From positions 1 through 64,000 of the forward strand of contig JAYYYF010000032.1 in NCBI GenBank assembly GCA_036340635.1: DNA of 64,000 nucleotides. The letters run 5' to 3'. The notes beneath the pieces were generated by a model. It made no database searches. It worked only from the letters and a program-made list of their open reading frames with translations, and was not told the DNA's origin. The DNA comes from GCA-002728855 sp036340635 (lineage in GTDB: Bacteria > Bacteroidota > Bacteroidia > Flavobacteriales > Flavobacteriaceae). The number at the start of each line of letters is the position of its first letter. Position 1 is the first letter of the stretch. Positions 27,269 to 36,568 of the stretch are shown here, in pieces. The position numbers were made by a program, and so were the translations under genes.

Positions 27269-28504
27269 ATGTTTGTATCGGTAAATCATGAATCAAAGAA
27301 TTGTTTTGGATCACTAAAGATTTTAGGATCCAAAAGTGAATCAAATCGATTATTAATTTTAAAAGAACTTTACCCTGAAATAGAAATAAATAATATTTCA
27401 AATTCAGAGGACACTAAAACACTTTACAAAGCACTTAAGAAAAGCAGTAAAAAGATTGATGTTAATCATGCTGGGACTGCGATGCGTTTTTTGACAGCCT
27501 TTTTTTCTTCTATCCCTGGCCGTGAAGTAATTTTAAGTGGATCTAATAGAATGCATGAGAGACCAATTAAAATTTTAGTTGACGCCTTGAACTCTTTAGG
27601 TGCAAAAATTCAATATCTTAATAAAGATGGTTTTCCTCCATTAAAAATATACGGACAAGAGTTGAAGAATAACATAGTTTCTCTAAAAGCAGATGTTAGC
27701 AGCCAGTATATCACTGCATTAATGCTAATTGCACCTTCATTAAAGAATGGTCTTGAAATAAATTTAAAAAAGGGTGTAGTCTCTAGACCTTATATAGCAA
27801 TGACAAAAGATTTACTTAATTATTTCGGTATAAAAGTTTTTTTTTCAGAAAATAAAATAGAAATCAGTCAGAAGATTTTTATTAAACAGAAGGCCAAATT
27901 GGTTGAACCAGATTGGAGTTCGGCTTCATATTATTTTAGTATTGCTTCTCTATCTCAGAAAGCTAAGATTTCTCTAAAGAATTTTAAATCGGATAGTTTG
28001 CAAGGTGACTCTGTTTTGACAAACATATATAAAAAATTAGGTGTTGAAACAACGTTTAATGAAAGTGAAATGATAATAAGAAAAATACCAGAATTTATTT
28101 TTCCTAAATCAATTTCATTAAATTTAAGTGACACACCTGATATAGCACAAACAATAGCTGTTTCTTGTTTTGGTTTAGGGGTTAATTGTAAACTTTCAGG
28201 ATTGAAGACATTAAAAATAAAGGAAACAGATCGATTAATTGCCTTAAAAAATGAGCTTGAAAAAGTTGGTGCAAAAGTTGATATAACTGAAGATGTCATT
28301 GATGTAAGTCCTTTAAATTTGATCAAAAAAAACGTTAAGATTAATACCTATAATGATCATAGAATGGCAATGGCTTTTGCACCACTAGGTATTAAAACAA
28401 GGATTGATATAAAAGATCCATTGGTGGTAAATAAATCATACCCTAAATTTTGGGATCATCTTAATTGTATAGGGTTTAAAATTAAAAGAAACACTAATTT
28501 TTAG
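27269..28504 (+). CDS. aroA: 3-phosphoshikimate 1-carboxyvinyltransferase (EPSP synthase)
   Basis: AroA joins shikimate-3-phosphate and phosphoenolpyruvate in aromatic amino acid synthesis. The 411-residue protein has LGSKSESNRLLIL at the N-terminus, NHAGTAMRFLTAFF (usually NSGTTMR), SRPYIAMTKDLL, LSDTPDIAQTIAV, LKIKETDRLIAL and NTYNDHRMAMAFAP. Some residues differ from the enterobacterial form, as is usual in Bacteroidota. It is 3 nt downstream of the MazG-like gene. Confidence 0.95.
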   Translation: MFVSVNHESKNCFGSLKILGSKSESNRLLILKELYPEIEINNISNSEDTKTLYKALKKSSKKIDVNHAGTAMRFLTAFFSSIPGREVILSGSNRMHERPIKILVDALNSLGAKIQYLNKDGFPPLKIYGQELKNNIVSLKADVSSQYITALMLIAPSLKNGLEINLKKGVVSRPYIAMTKDLLNYFGIKVFFSENKIEISQKIFIKQKAKLVEPDWSSASYYFSIASLSQKAKISLKNFKSDSLQGDSVLTNIYKKLGVETTFNESEMIIRKIPEFIFPKSISLNLSDTPDIAQTIAVSCFGLGVNCKLSGLKTLKIKETDRLIALKNELEKVGAKVDITEDVIDVSPLNLIKKNVKINTYNDHRMAMAFAPLGIKTRIDIKDPLVVNKSYPKFWDHLNCIGFKIKRNTNF

Positions 28505-28514
28505 ACTTATTTTC

Positions 28515-28545
28515 TTGACATAGCCTTTTTATAGAATTATATTTG
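28515..28545 (+). promoter_or_regulatory. queA promoter, Bacteroidota type
   Basis: TTG (28515-28517, within CTTGACA) and TATATTTG (28538-28545) are 20 nt apart, fitting the Bacteroidota promoter pattern. The -7 box ends 13 nt before the queA ATG, so the leader would be only a few nucleotides. Confidence 0.55.
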
Positions 28546-28558
28546 CATTTGAAGATAT

Positions 28559-29608
28559 ATGAAGTTATCAGATTTCACTTATGATCTCCCAGAAGGGCTA
28601 TTGGCTGAAAAACCTTCAATTGAAAGGGAAGATTCTAGACTAATGGTTTTAAACCGTAGTGACAATTCTATTTCACATCACTCTTTTAAGGATATCATAA
28701 ATTTTTTTGGTGAAGGGGATAATTTAATTCTTAATAATACTAAAGTTTTTCCCGCAAGGTTGTATGGAAATAAAGAAAAGACAGGTGCTCGAATAGAAGT
28801 TTTTTTGTTAAGGGAATTAAATCCTGAACAGCGTCTTTGGGATGTTCTTGTTGACCCTGCTAGAAAGATCAGAATTGGTAATAAGCTATATTTTGGTGAA
28901 GATGAAAATTTGGTAGCTGAAGTAATTGATAATACAACTTCAAGAGGGCGAACTTTAAGATTCCTTTTCGATGGTTCTTACGATGAATTTAGAGGAAAAC
29001 TTAAAGATTTAGGACAAACTCCTTTACCTAAATATATCAAAAGGGAGGTGCAAGAAGAAGATAAAGATTGGTATCAGACAATTTATGCAAAACACGAAGG
29101 CTCAGTCGCTGCACCTACTGCTGGCCTTCATTTTTCTAAGCACCTTATAAAAAGATTACAAATTAAAGGTATTGATCTTTCAGAGTTAACCTTACATGTT
29201 GGTTTAGGAACTTTTAACCCAGTTGAAGTTGAAGATTTGTCTAAACATAAGATGGATTCAGAGGAATTAATTATTGATCAGGAAACAGTAAACAAAATTA
29301 ATAATTCTATGAAAGGAGGAAAGAGGATTTGTTCTGTTGGGACTACTGTCATGCGAGCACTTGAAAGTTCTGTTTCTTCTAATGGAACTCTTAATCCTTA
29401 CAACGGATGGACTCATAAATTTGTTTTCCCACCATATGACTTTTCAATTGCAAATTGTATGATAACCAATTTCCATATGCCTAAATCTACTTTACTTATG
29501 ATGGTTTCTGCTTTTGCGGGTCTAGATTTTATTAAAGAAGCATATAGCATTGCTATAAAGGAAAAATATAGGTTCTATTCTTATGGTGATGCAATGTTAA
29601 TTCTATAA
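28559..29608 (+). CDS. queA: S-adenosylmethionine:tRNA ribosyltransferase-isomerase
   Basis: QueA moves the ribosyl part of SAM onto preQ1 at the wobble base of tRNA to make epoxyqueuosine. The 349-residue protein shows YDLPEGLLAEKP at the N-terminus, NNTKVFPARLYG, GSVAAPTAGLHFS, LTLHVGLGTFNPV and NFHMPKSTLLMMVSAFAG, all typical. rlmN follows 42 nt later, so a tRNA/rRNA modification pair is likely expressed together. Confidence 0.96.
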   Translation: MKLSDFTYDLPEGLLAEKPSIEREDSRLMVLNRSDNSISHHSFKDIINFFGEGDNLILNNTKVFPARLYGNKEKTGARIEVFLLRELNPEQRLWDVLVDPARKIRIGNKLYFGEDENLVAEVIDNTTSRGRTLRFLFDGSYDEFRGKLKDLGQTPLPKYIKREVQEEDKDWYQTIYAKHEGSVAAPTAGLHFSKHLIKRLQIKGIDLSELTLHVGLGTFNPVEVEDLSKHKMDSEELIIDQETVNKINNSMKGGKRICSVGTTVMRALESSVSSNGTLNPYNGWTHKFVFPPYDFSIANCMITNFHMPKSTLLMMVSAFAGLDFIKEAYSIAIKEKYRFYSYGDAMLIL

Positions 29609-29650
29609 GTTTTATAATTAGAAGTATCTCTTAGTTAACAAAATTTATTT

Positions 29651-30715
29651 ATGGCAGAAAAATTAAGGGACATTAGATCTTTTTCCTTAGACTCTCTTCG
29701 TGGTTTTTTTATTGAAAATAAATGTGAATCTTATAGAGGAGATCAAGTATATGAATGGATTTGGAAAAAAGGTGCCAAAGATTTCCGCCAAATGACTAAT
29801 TTATCAAAAAAAACAAGAACACTATTAATTGACAATTTCACAATAAATTATATTGATATTAATTGTCATAAAAAGAGTATAGATGGGACTATAAAGAATA
29901 CTGTAAAACTTTATGACGGCCTTGTTATTGAATCTGTTTTAATACCTACTAAATCAAGAAGTACAGCTTGTGTTTCATCACAGGTTGGATGTAGTTTGAA
30001 TTGTCAATTTTGTGCTACTGCGAAAATTAAAAGGCTGCGGAATTTAAATGTGGATGAGATTTTTGATCAGGTGACTCTAATGGATGAACAAAGTAGACTT
30101 TATTTTAAAAGACCTTTGTCAAATATTGTCTTCATGGGGATGGGCGAACCTTTAATGAATTATAATAATTTGATAGCTGCAATTGAAAAAATAACTCGGT
30201 TTGGAAAATTTGGAATTTCATCAAAACGTATCACTATATCTACATCAGGTATTCCTAAAATGATAATGAAGTTAGCTGAGGAAGATTATAAATTTGGACT
30301 CGCCATTTCTCTCCACTCTGCTAGGCAATTAGTTAGAGAAAGAATAATGCCATTTGCAAAAAAATTCCCAATAAGTAATTTATTAGAATCTTTAAAGTAT
30401 TGGTATTTAAAAACAAATAGAATTATAACTGTAGAATATATTGTCTGGAATAATATAAATGATAAAATGGAGGATATAGACGAATTAATTAAATTTTGTA
30501 AGAAGGTCCCTTCGAAAGTTAATTTTATTCAATACAATTCTATTGGAGATCAAGATTATGAGGGAGTTAATATAGAAATAATTAAAAAATATCAATGTGA
30601 ATTATCAAAATTTGGAATTAAATCTACTTTTAGAAGATCAAGAGGTCAAGATATTGATGCTGCTTGTGGTCAATTAGCAAACAAATCACTTTCAGCTAGT
30701 TTAAGTAATGTTTGA
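29651..30715 (+). CDS. rlmN: Dual-specificity RNA methyltransferase RlmN
   Basis: RlmN is a radical SAM enzyme that methylates C2 of an adenine in 23S rRNA and in tRNA. The 354-residue protein has the cluster motif CSLNCQFCATA (CxxxCxxC), the N-terminal helical domain (YRGDQVYEWIWKKG), FMGMGEPLMNYNN, and a C-terminal RRSRGQDIDAACGQL with the second mechanistic Cys. CSSQVGC-type context is present as CVSSQVGC. It lies between queA and the prenyl synthase. Confidence 0.96.
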   Translation: MAEKLRDIRSFSLDSLRGFFIENKCESYRGDQVYEWIWKKGAKDFRQMTNLSKKTRTLLIDNFTINYIDINCHKKSIDGTIKNTVKLYDGLVIESVLIPTKSRSTACVSSQVGCSLNCQFCATAKIKRLRNLNVDEIFDQVTLMDEQSRLYFKRPLSNIVFMGMGEPLMNYNNLIAAIEKITRFGKFGISSKRITISTSGIPKMIMKLAEEDYKFGLAISLHSARQLVRERIMPFAKKFPISNLLESLKYWYLKTNRIITVEYIVWNNINDKMEDIDELIKFCKKVPSKVNFIQYNSIGDQDYEGVNIEIIKKYQCELSKFGIKSTFRRSRGQDIDAACGQLANKSLSASLSNV

Positions 30716-30739
30716 TTAAGATTTATTTATCTTTAAATA

Positions 30740-31717
30740 ATGAAGGTAGTTGAGAAAATTAAGTATCCAATATATCGAGAGATGGAACTTTTTGAAAAAA
30801 AGTTTACTCAGATGATGTCTTCTAAAGTACCTCTTTTAAATCGTATAACTTATTTTATTGTTAAGAGAAAAGGTAAGCAAATAAGACCTATGCTTGTTTT
30901 TCTTATTGCAAAAATGATTGCTTCTAATAAGCTTAATGAAAAATCATATAGAGGAGCAGCAATTATTGAGCTTATTCATACGGCAACCTTAGTTCATGAT
31001 GATGTTGTTGATGATAGTAACCAAAGACGAAACTTTTTTTCTGTTAATGCATTATGGAAAAATAAAATAGCTGTTTTAGTTGGAGATTATCTTTTATCTA
31101 AAGGGCTTATATTCTCAGTTGAAAATGAAGATTATGATTTACTTAAAATAGTTTCTGTTGTTGTTAGGGAAATGAGTGAGGGAGAACTAATGCAAATTGA
31201 GAAGTCAAGAGATATGAATATATCAGAAGAAACATATTATAAAATAATTCAAAAAAAGACGGCTACTTTGTTAGCTGCTTGTTGTGCTATTGGTGCCAGA
31301 TCAGTATCAGCAGAAGAAAAGGTTGTCTCTAAAATGTACAAATTTGGAGAATTACTTGGGATTGCATTTCAAATAAAGGATGATTTATTTGATTACGGTA
31401 AAAAGAAAATTGGAAAGCCTCTAGGTATAGATATAAGAGAACAGAGAGTAACACTTCCTTTTATTTATTCTTTGAGGGTTTTGTCTAGAACTGATAAAAA
31501 CTGGATGATTAATACAATCAAAAATTATAATAAAGATAATAAGCGAGTATTGAAAGCTATCTCAAAAATTAAAGAAGTTGGAGGAGTAGATTATGCTTTA
31601 AAAAAAATGGAAAACTATAAAAATAAGGCGATTAAAATTTTGGAAGGATTTCCAATCAGTCCTTATAAAGAATCTTTAATTTTAATGGCAAATTTTGTTA
31701 CCAGTAGAGATATATAA
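30740..31717 (+). CDS. Polyprenyl diphosphate synthase
   Basis: The 325-residue trans-prenyltransferase has the first Asp-rich motif in HDDVVDDSNQRR and the second in QIKDDLFDYG. It also has RPMLVFLIAK and IEKSRDMNIS. It elongates isoprenoid diphosphates, probably to the octaprenyl or similar chain of menaquinone; chain length cannot be read from the sequence. The gene starts 24 nt after rlmN and is followed by dnaG after about 70 nt. Confidence 0.92.
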   Translation: MKVVEKIKYPIYREMELFEKKFTQMMSSKVPLLNRITYFIVKRKGKQIRPMLVFLIAKMIASNKLNEKSYRGAAIIELIHTATLVHDDVVDDSNQRRNFFSVNALWKNKIAVLVGDYLLSKGLIFSVENEDYDLLKIVSVVVREMSEGELMQIEKSRDMNISEETYYKIIQKKTATLLAACCAIGARSVSAEEKVVSKMYKFGELLGIAFQIKDDLFDYGKKKIGKPLGIDIREQRVTLPFIYSLRVLSRTDKNWMINTIKNYNKDNKRVLKAISKIKEVGGVDYALKKMENYKNKAIKILEGFPISPYKESLILMANFVTSRDI

Positions 31718-31788
31718 TTAAATTTTTCATTACTATCTTTCATAAGAATTTTGAGTTTAATTCAATTGCCCTTTTTGATAATTAACTT

Positions 31789-33741
31789 ATGATATCTAAA
31801 ATTACTATTGATAAGGTTTATGAAACCTCTAGAGTAGAAGAGGTTATAGGTGAGTTTATATCTCTTAAAAAATCTGGATCCAATTATAAAGCCCTAAGCC
31901 CTTTTAGTAAAGAGCGGACCCCAAGCTTTATGGTTTCTCCTGTAAAACAGATATGGAAAGATTTTAGTAGTGGGAAAGGAGGAAATGTTGTTGCTTTCTT
32001 AATGGAACATGAACATTTTACTTACCCAGAAGCAATTAAATATTTAGCCAAAAAATATAATATTGAAATTGAAGAAACCATTCAAACAGATGCATCCAGA
32101 AAATTAGAAAGCCAACGGGAGAGCATGTTTTTGGTAGTTCAGTATGCAAGCAATTTTTTTCAGGAAAAACTTTGGAATACAAATGAAGGGAAAAATATAG
32201 CACAAACATATTTAGCAGAAAGAGGTATTAAGGAAGAATCAATCAAAAATTTTGATCTAGGATATTCACCTGAGAAAAATAATTCTTTTGCTTTAGATGT
32301 TATTAAAAATGGATATAATAAGGAGTTTATAGAAAAAACAGGTTTAGTCATTTATAACAAAAATAATGAAGTAGATCGTTTTAGTGGGCGTATAATTTTT
32401 CCAATAAAAAGTATTTCCGGAAGAACTCATGGATTTGGAGCAAGATTAATTTCTGAGAAGTCTAATAAGCCAAAATATCTAAATTCAGTTGAAAGTGAGA
32501 TTTATCATAAAAGTAAAATTCTATATGGGATATATGAATCTAAACAGGCCATTGTTAAACAAGATTTGTGTTATTTAGTTGAGGGTTATACTGATGTCAT
32601 TCAATTTCATCAAGCTAACATTAAAAATGTTGTTTCTTCTTCAGGAACATCTTTAACTGCTGATCAGATAAGAATGATAGGAAGGTTAACTTCAAATATT
32701 GTTGTTTTATTTGATGGAGATGATGCAGGGTTAAGAGCTTCTTTGAGGGGAATAGATTTGATTTTAGAACAAGAGATGAATGTAAAAATATGTGTTTTTC
32801 CAGAAGGGCAAGATCCTGACAGCTATGCAAGAACACATAAATATGATCAGATAATTGATTTTTTAGAAACTCAAGCTAAAGATTTTATTCAATTTAAAGC
32901 TTCTTTGCTTGCAGATCAAAACATTTCTGATCCCATTAAAAAAGCCGAGACTGCTCGGGAAATTATTGAAAGTATTTCTAAAATTCCTGATCCAGTTAAG
33001 CAAGAGATTTATATTCAGAGTTGTTCGCAAATCATGAATATTTCTGAGGAGACACTTTTTTCAAGTTTAGAACAATTAAAACAAAAAAAAGATAAGACTG
33101 GTTTTAAAAGACATGTCTCATCTGTTTCTTTAGAAAACAGAGTTTCTTACCCTACTGAAAAAATTGACAAAACTTATGAATTAGAAAAACAAATTATTTC
33201 AATTTTGCTTCATTATGGAAATTATGACGCCAAATTTGATGAGATAATTTTAAGGTCATCTGAAAAAGGTGAGATAATAGAGGATATTAAGAAAATTTCA
33301 TTGAAAGTTTATGAAAAAATTTTTCTTGACTTGCAACAGGATGAAGTTGAATTAACTAACGAGACATTTAAAAAGATATTTAATAAACTAATTGAATCTT
33401 ATCAAATAAAAAAATCGAATGATTATGGAATTGAGGAATTAATGAAAGGTGATGATGTGAATTTGAATCAAGTTGTCACGGATATTCTTATTGATGATGA
33501 AAGATATTATCTCCACAATTGGGAGAAAAAAAATATTTTCGTGAAGGGAAAGGTTAGCCAGATTTCTCGTTTTGTTGATGAAACTATACTTAATTTAAGA
33601 AGATATCTAATAGACCAAAAGATTGAAGAACTTCAATTAAAAGCTAAAGAATCCGATGACAATAATAATTTATTGGAAGAAATTTTGAGTTACAACAAGT
33701 TGAAAAAAGTGCTTTCAGAGAGATTAAATCGTGTTCTTTAA
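31789..33741 (+). CDS. dnaG: DNA primase, zinc-ligand-less N-terminal domain
   Basis: DnaG makes RNA primers for replication. The 650-residue protein keeps the N-terminal CHC2-type fold (YKALSPFSKERTPSF, then FSSGKGGNVVAFLMEHE), but the four usual zinc ligands are replaced by Ser37, Ser40, Asp58 and Ser61. The TOPRIM catalytic domain is intact: LVEGYTDVIQFHQA (Glu) and VVLFDGDDAGLRASL (DxDxAG). The helicase-binding C-terminus is divergent, as usual. The intact catalytic core and full length argue against a pseudogene. It ends 4 nt from the convergent nadE. Confidence 0.95.
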   Translation: MISKITIDKVYETSRVEEVIGEFISLKKSGSNYKALSPFSKERTPSFMVSPVKQIWKDFSSGKGGNVVAFLMEHEHFTYPEAIKYLAKKYNIEIEETIQTDASRKLESQRESMFLVVQYASNFFQEKLWNTNEGKNIAQTYLAERGIKEESIKNFDLGYSPEKNNSFALDVIKNGYNKEFIEKTGLVIYNKNNEVDRFSGRIIFPIKSISGRTHGFGARLISEKSNKPKYLNSVESEIYHKSKILYGIYESKQAIVKQDLCYLVEGYTDVIQFHQANIKNVVSSSGTSLTADQIRMIGRLTSNIVVLFDGDDAGLRASLRGIDLILEQEMNVKICVFPEGQDPDSYARTHKYDQIIDFLETQAKDFIQFKASLLADQNISDPIKKAETAREIIESISKIPDPVKQEIYIQSCSQIMNISEETLFSSLEQLKQKKDKTGFKRHVSSVSLENRVSYPTEKIDKTYELEKQIISILLHYGNYDAKFDEIILRSSEKGEIIEDIKKISLKVYEKIFLDLQQDEVELTNETFKKIFNKLIESYQIKKSNDYGIEELMKGDDVNLNQVVTDILIDDERYYLHNWEKKNIFVKGKVSQISRFVDETILNLRRYLIDQKIEELQLKAKESDDNNNLLEEILSYNKLKKVLSERLNRVL

Positions 33742-33745
33742 TTTT

Positions 33746-34540
33746 CTATGTTAGTAACTCTTTAGGTATTTCACAGATTGGAATAGTATTCATTTTGTGT
33801 TGATTTTGATTATTATATTTTAAATAAATTTTCATTATTCTTGATTCCTCTTCTGACATTTCATTTATGGATTCTTTACTTTCGATTTTATCCATAGCCC
33901 ACTCTATTTGATCATAGTTTAAGCCTAATTGGTCTAAATCAGATCTCCCATCATCCCATAGCCCATCGGTTGGTATTGCATTTTGGATAGAGTCATTTAT
34001 TTTCAAATACTTGGCAATTTCATATACTTGAGATTTAAGGAGATCAGCAATTGGACTCAAATCTACTCCTCCATCTCCATATTTTGTAAAAAATCCTACT
34101 CCAAAGTCTTCAACTTTATTTCCTGTCCCTATAACCAATAATTCATTCAAGGTTGAAAAGTAATAAAGAGTAGTCATTCTTAGTCTTGATCTTGTGTTAG
34201 CAAGACTTAATAAAGCTTTTTCCTTTTTATCTGTTTTGGGTAGTTTTTCAATAAAATTTTCAAAAACTGATGTAAGAGATAAATTTTGATGTGTAACATT
34301 ATTAAATTTTTTTTCTAACCAAGAGATATGATTTCTTGCATCAGAAACCTGCTTTTTTTGCTGATATATTTCCATCTCAAGACATAATAGTGGCAAGCCA
34401 GTCATTGCACAAATAGTAGATGTAACAGCTGAGTCAATTCCTCCAGAAACACCCACAACAAAACCTTTCATTTCAGATTGTTTTGCGTATTTTTTAAGCC
34501 AATTGATTATATGTTTGACAACTTTTTCCGGTGATTTCAT
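33746..34540 (-). CDS. nadE: NAD+ synthase, ammonia-dependent
   Basis: The 264-residue protein lacks a glutaminase domain. It has the pyrophosphatase loop GVSGGIDSAVTS, and VIGTGNKVEDFGVGFFTKYGDGGVDLSPIADL, which binds ATP and deamido-NAD. It amidates nicotinate adenine dinucleotide with ammonia. It is divergent from gldB, as in other flavobacteria where nadE, gldB and gldC are neighbours. Confidence 0.94.
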   Translation of the reverse strand: MKSPEKVVKHIINWLKKYAKQSEMKGFVVGVSGGIDSAVTSTICAMTGLPLLCLEMEIYQQKKQVSDARNHISWLEKKFNNVTHQNLSLTSVFENFIEKLPKTDKKEKALLSLANTRSRLRMTTLYYFSTLNELLVIGTGNKVEDFGVGFFTKYGDGGVDLSPIADLLKSQVYEIAKYLKINDSIQNAIPTDGLWDDGRSDLDQLGLNYDQIEWAMDKIESKESINEMSEEESRIMKIYLKYNNQNQHKMNTIPICEIPKELLT

Positions 34541-34612
34541 TTTTTTTAACTATACCTAATTAAATTTGCGGTAAATTTAGATCTTGTGTGAAAATAATTA
34601 ATACGATTTATT

Positions 34613-35584
34613 TTGAGACAATTTTTTAGAATAAATTTTTTTTTGATTTGGGTACTTTTATTCTGTAACTGTAATATAAATGATTCAAAGGAATTGCAGA
34701 TAAATTTAATACCAATCTCAATTGAGATAGATAGATTTGATAAGAAATTTCATGAATCAGATTCAAAAGAGATACCTGTCATAAAAAAAAGGTATCCTTA
34801 TCTTTTCCCTGAAAAATTCGATGATTCCGTTTGGATCAATAGGCAAAAAGATACTTTGCAATTGCTTTTGTTGAGTGAGGTAGAAAAAGCATTTCCTTCA
34901 ATGGATCCGTTAGAAAGTGAAATAAAACATTTGTTCCAACATATAAAATTTCATTTCCCAAAAGTAAAAATTCCGCATGTCATTGGTTTAGTTAATAATG
35001 TGGATTATCAGAACAAAACAATTTATGCAGATTCTCTTTTAATCATTTCATTAGACACTTATCTTGGAGGCTCCAATGCTTTGTATGATGGTATACCTAG
35101 ATATATTAGACAAGAAATGGATTATAAATTTTTAACCTCTCATATTGCTGAAAAATTTGCTGATAGAAAAGTATCAGCTCCAAAAAACAAATCATTTTTG
35201 TCTTACATGATTTTTTATGGAAAAAAATTGTATTTAAAAGATATAATTTTACCTCATAAGTCAGATGAAATAAAAATAGGATACAATGAAGATCAAATTA
35301 ATTGGGTAGTTGAAAATGAGAAGTATATTTGGGAATATATTATAGAAAGAAAATTACTTTATAATAATGATGTTTCTCTGATGAAAAGATTTATAGACCC
35401 GTCTCCATTTTCAAAATTTTATTTAGAAATAGATAATGAATCTCCAGGAAGAATAGGGCAATGGTTAGGGTGGCAAATTGTAAGATCTTTTGTGGATAAA
35501 AACCCTAAAGTTAAACTTTCAGAAATTATATTGATGCCTGAAGAAATTTTATTTAAAAAATCTAGTTATAAACCTTCTCGATAA
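34613..35584 (+). CDS. gldB: Gliding motility lipoprotein GldB
   Basis: The 323-residue protein matches GldB of flavobacteria in length, sequence (YLGGSNALYDGIPRYIRQEMD, then PGRIGQWLGWQIVRSF near the end) and position next to nadE and gldC. It starts at a TTG; no ATG precedes the hydrophobic N-terminus. The signal ends with LLFCNC, so either Cys may be lipidated; Phe before the first Cys is atypical for a lipobox. GldB is needed for gliding motility and works with other Gld proteins at the cell envelope; its exact action is unknown. gldC overlaps it by one base. Confidence 0.9.
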   Translation: MRQFFRINFFLIWVLLFCNCNINDSKELQINLIPISIEIDRFDKKFHESDSKEIPVIKKRYPYLFPEKFDDSVWINRQKDTLQLLLLSEVEKAFPSMDPLESEIKHLFQHIKFHFPKVKIPHVIGLVNNVDYQNKTIYADSLLIISLDTYLGGSNALYDGIPRYIRQEMDYKFLTSHIAEKFADRKVSAPKNKSFLSYMIFYGKKLYLKDIILPHKSDEIKIGYNEDQINWVVENEKYIWEYIIERKLLYNNDVSLMKRFIDPSPFSKFYLEIDNESPGRIGQWLGWQIVRSFVDKNPKVKLSEIILMPEEILFKKSSYKPSR

Positions 35585-35916
35585 TGTCAAAAAAAAATAC
35601 TCACATAAATATAAATGTTTCTTTAGATGAAAATAAGGTTGCTGAGAAAATTGAATGGTCTGCTCCAGATGGAAGAGTCGAAAATAAGGATGCTAAAGCT
35701 ATGTTCCTTTCTTTCTGGGATAGTGAAAAAATGGAAACTTTGAAAATGGATTTATGGATAAAGGAGATGCCTGTCCATGAGATGAAATTATTTTTCTATC
35801 AAAATTTGGTTAGCCTTGGTGAAACTTATTATAGATCAACAAATGATGAAAAAAATTTTACAGCTATAAAGGAATTTTCAAAAAAATTTGCTAAAGAAAT
35901 AGATTTTAAAATTTAG
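35584..35916 (+). CDS. gldC: Gliding motility protein GldC
   Basis: The 110-residue soluble protein begins MSKKNTHININVSLDENKVAEKIEW and contains AMFLSFWDSEKMETLKMDLW and HEMKLFFYQNL, matching GldC. It is required for efficient gliding in Flavobacterium, and no signal peptide is present. The start codon shares one base with the gldB stop (TAATG), so the two are translated as a coupled pair. The following 39 nt hold no clear terminator. Confidence 0.9.
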   Translation: MSKKNTHININVSLDENKVAEKIEWSAPDGRVENKDAKAMFLSFWDSEKMETLKMDLWIKEMPVHEMKLFFYQNLVSLGETYYRSTNDEKNFTAIKEFSKKFAKEIDFKI

Positions 35917-35955
35917 TAAAAGTCTTTTCCGTATAATTTTAAAGAAAACTAGCGG

Positions 35956-36555
35956 CTAATTGAATTGACTATTTGTTTTTTTTATGTAATTAAGGATTTC
36001 TTTTTTCCCTTTTAATTTTTTAGATGAACTAATAAAAAAATGAGGCAATTCTGACCAATCTTTTTTTAGTGCATCGAGGTATTTTGAAATACTTGATTCT
36101 ATTTTATTTGAGTTAATCTTATCAGATTTTGTAAATACTATGTTAAAAGGGATTAAATTTTCTCCCATCCATTTAATAAAATTTATGTCAATTAGTTGAG
36201 GTTCTTGCCTTATATCTAACAATAAAAAAGTGGAGGTTAATTCTTTTCTGTTTAGAAAATAATTAGTAGTAAAATTTTGAAATTTTTTTCTGTTAGATTT
36301 TGAAGTATTTGCATACCCATATCCAGGTAAATCAACTATGTACCATTTTTTATCAATTAAAAAATGATTGATTAGCTGGGTTTTTCCTGGAGTAGAAGAA
36401 ATTTTAGCTAAATTTTTTCTGCCACAAATCATATTTATGAGGGATGATTTCCCAACATTTGACCTTCCAATAAATGCATATTCAGGAAACGAGTGTTTCG
36501 GACATCCTTTAACATTTGTATTGCTGATTATAAATTCAGAATTAAAAATTTTCAT
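35956..36555 (-). CDS. engB: Ribosome biogenesis GTPase YihA/YsxC (EngB)
   Basis: A 199-residue single-domain GTPase: G1 FIGRSNVGKSSLIN, G3 DLPGYG, G4 FTKSDK and G5 SSSKK. EngB proteins assist assembly of the 50S subunit and are essential in many bacteria. The N-terminus (KIFNSEFIISN) is typical. It is 13 nt downstream of the alpha/beta hydrolase on the reverse strand, so the two are likely cotranscribed away from mraZ. Confidence 0.95.
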   Translation of the reverse strand: MKIFNSEFIISNTNVKGCPKHSFPEYAFIGRSNVGKSSLINMICGRKNLAKISSTPGKTQLINHFLIDKKWYIVDLPGYGYANTSKSNRKKFQNFTTNYFLNRKELTSTFLLLDIRQEPQLIDINFIKWMGENLIPFNIVFTKSDKINSNKIESSISKYLDALKKDWSELPHFFISSSKKLKGKKEILNYIKKTNSQFN

Positions 36556-36568
36556 ATGAAAGATTAAT

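Noticed and set aside
31789..33741. dnaG as a pseudogene because of missing zinc ligands
   Set aside because: The frame is intact over 650 residues and catalytic motifs are kept; the ligand positions are replaced as a set, not by random decay.
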